Below are positions 63,020 to 64,000 of a stretch of DNA of 64,000 bases, in pieces. This stretch comes from Pseudomonadota bacterium (GTDB lineage Bacteria; Desulfobacterota; Desulfobacteria; Desulfobacterales; Desulfobacteraceae), in assembly GCA_018821535.1 (NCBI GenBank), contig JAHJLV010000026.1:62001-126000 (forward strand), in the 5' to 3' direction. A program made the translations under genes and the position numbers. The stretch's first letter is position 1, and each line of letters starts with the position of its first letter. The notes beneath the pieces were generated by a model. That model saw only the letters and a program-made list of their open reading frames with translations. It had not been told where the DNA came from and ran no database searches.

Positions 63020-64000
63020 TTATTCAAAATCCTGCCGGTCTCTTTTGATGCCCAGCTTTCTCATGCGGGATGCAAAGGTGGAACGATTAAGGCCTGAAGC
63101 CCTGGCAGCCCAGGTAATATTCCAGTTGGCTTTTTTGAGCAATGCAATGGTATATTCTTTTTCAAGCTGTGGCCAGCTCATGGAACATAAATTGACAATA
63201 AAATCACTGGCCCCTTTTTGAGATGCTGCCCCGGGGTCTCCAAAGGGTTCAATACTGGCACCCTGATTTCTGACATGAAGCGGAATATTTAACAGTTCAA
63301 TATATTCATCTTCTGCTGTCACCATCAGGTAACGGATCAGGTTCTCAAGCTCCCTGATATTACCAGGCCAGGAATAGGATGTCAGTGCGTGCATGGCTTC
63401 ACTGGAAATCTTTTTTTCAAGGGTTCCGGCCTTAAGCGCTTCCTTTTCAAGAAAATGCATGGCCAGAAGCGGAATATCCTCCCGCCGGTCTCTTAAGGGC
63501 GGCAGATGAACCGGCAGAACAGACAAACGGTAAAACAAATCCTGCCGGAAAGAATTTTCTGCGATCATCTGTTTGATATCCTTGTTTGTGGCAGCCACAA
63601 TCCTGACATCCACAATTCTGGAAGTGGTATCTCCCAGCGGTTTGATTTCATTTTTCTGCAGGACGCGCAAAAGGCTTGCCTGGATACTCATGGGCATATC
63701 CCCGATCTCGTCAAGGAACACCGTGCCACCGTCTGCCGCTTCAAACAGCCCCATTTTGTCTTTGGTGGCCCCGGTAAAGGCCCCCTTTTTATATCCGAAC
63801 AACTCACTTGCCAGCAGGGTTTCAGGAATAGCGCTGCAGTTTTGAACCAGAAACGCATTATTCTTTCTCTGGCTTGCCTTATGTATTCTTTCTGCCACAA
63901 GCTCCTTTCCTGTGCCGCTCTCCCCTGTGACCAGCACATGAAACTCTGTTTCTGCATAACTTTTAACCAGATCAAGACATTTTCTAAAACTGGGACTTTG
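63020..64000 (-). CDS. sigma-54-dependent activator, C-terminal part (truncated by window end)
   Basis: The frame is open through base 64000, so the start lies outside. The visible 326 residues comprise the AAA+ domain and a Fis-type HTH. Walker A is GESGTGKELVAERIHKA, the sigma-54 contact loop is the canonical GAFTGATKDKMG, and GTVFLDEIGDMP and WPGNIRELENLIRYL are present. The HTH reads NITWAARASGLNRSTFASRM. The N-terminal signal domain is not visible. It is convergent with the Mla operon, 23 bases from the lipoprotein stop. Confidence 0.9.
   Translation of the reverse strand, partial: QSPSFRKCLDLVKSYAETEFHVLVTGESGTGKELVAERIHKASQRKNNAFLVQNCSAIPETLLASELFGYKKGAFTGATKDKMGLFEAADGGTVFLDEIGDMPMSIQASLLRVLQKNEIKPLGDTTSRIVDVRIVAATNKDIKQMIAENSFRQDLFYRLSVLPVHLPPLRDRREDIPLLAMHFLEKEALKAGTLEKKISSEAMHALTSYSWPGNIRELENLIRYLMVTAEDEYIELLNIPLHVRNQGASIEPFGDPGAASQKGASDFIVNLCSMSWPQLEKEYTIALLKKANWNITWAARASGLNRSTFASRMRKLGIKRDRQDFE

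Overview
The window looks like a chromosomal segment of a Gram-negative, anaerobic, acid-degrading bacterium. It most resembles a sulfate reducer of the Desulfobacterales (Desulfobacteraceae-like); this taxonomic call is inference. It rests on three AMP-forming acyl-CoA ligases, a glutaconyl-CoA decarboxylase alpha subunit with a free biotinyl protein and an acyl-CoA dehydrogenase, two selenoproteins, a CoA-disulfide/polysulfide reductase with rhodanese domain, several Fe-S proteins, an FmdE/molybdopterin pair, many sigma-54-type regulators, and outer-membrane functions (Mla system, small beta-barrel). No rRNA, tRNA, insertion sequence, CRISPR array or prophage was seen.

Layout. 1-8.1 kb: end of a LuxR-type regulator, a permease with an acyl-CoA ligase, a membrane histidine kinase, and a minus-strand operon of a phosphotriesterase-like hydrolase plus a second acyl-CoA ligase, with a candidate sigma-54 promoter. 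8.4-14.7 kb: mazEF and a complete yejABEF peptide importer. 14.7-18.7 kb: flavodoxin/ferredoxin protein, an ATC-hydrolase-like protein, a C_GCAxxG_C_C selenoprotein read through an in-frame TGA, and a third acyl-CoA ligase under a promoter flanked by inverted elements. 18.7-23.1 kb: a signalling block of a double-receiver protein with a four-Cys linker, an NtrC-type regulator, and a histidine kinase with an N-terminal Rossmann domain. 23.2-28.4 kb: CoADR-rhodanese, Bcr-type MFS, archaeal-type thymidylate synthase, MTA/SAH deaminase. 28.5-31.8 kb: ArsR regulator with a textbook operator/promoter, a DUF318/SO_0444-type metal permease split only by an in-frame TGA (second selenoprotein), an MFS protein and ArfB.

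31.9-41.9 kb: an unrecognised membrane protein, small proteins, a TSUP transporter, the FmdE and molybdopterin-binding pair, crotonase and MaoC hydratases with an Fe-S/winged-helix protein, PadR with an SCP2-domain membrane protein, an internally deleted flavoprotein, and an OmpW-like barrel. 42.2-49.4 kb: selO and a pstC-pstA-pstS-pstB-phoU operon with a Pho-box-like 11-mer array and a strong intercistronic hairpin. 49.4-57.4 kb: MscS, nitroreductase, the gcdA-like carboxyltransferase, biotinyl protein, PHP protein, then IclR-acyl-CoA dehydrogenase-thioesterase-MBL. 57.5-63 kb: two diverging PrmA-type methyltransferases and the mlaE(STAS)-mlaF-mlaD-lipoprotein operon. The window ends inside a sigma-54 activator.

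The most interesting content is the pair of TGA-interrupted genes. In both, the TGA lies in frame, takes the place of a Cys or sits in a Cys-rich loop, and is followed at once by a SECIS-like hairpin. The metal permease with a Sec-Gly-Cys loop under an ArsR operator is the strongest candidate for something little described.
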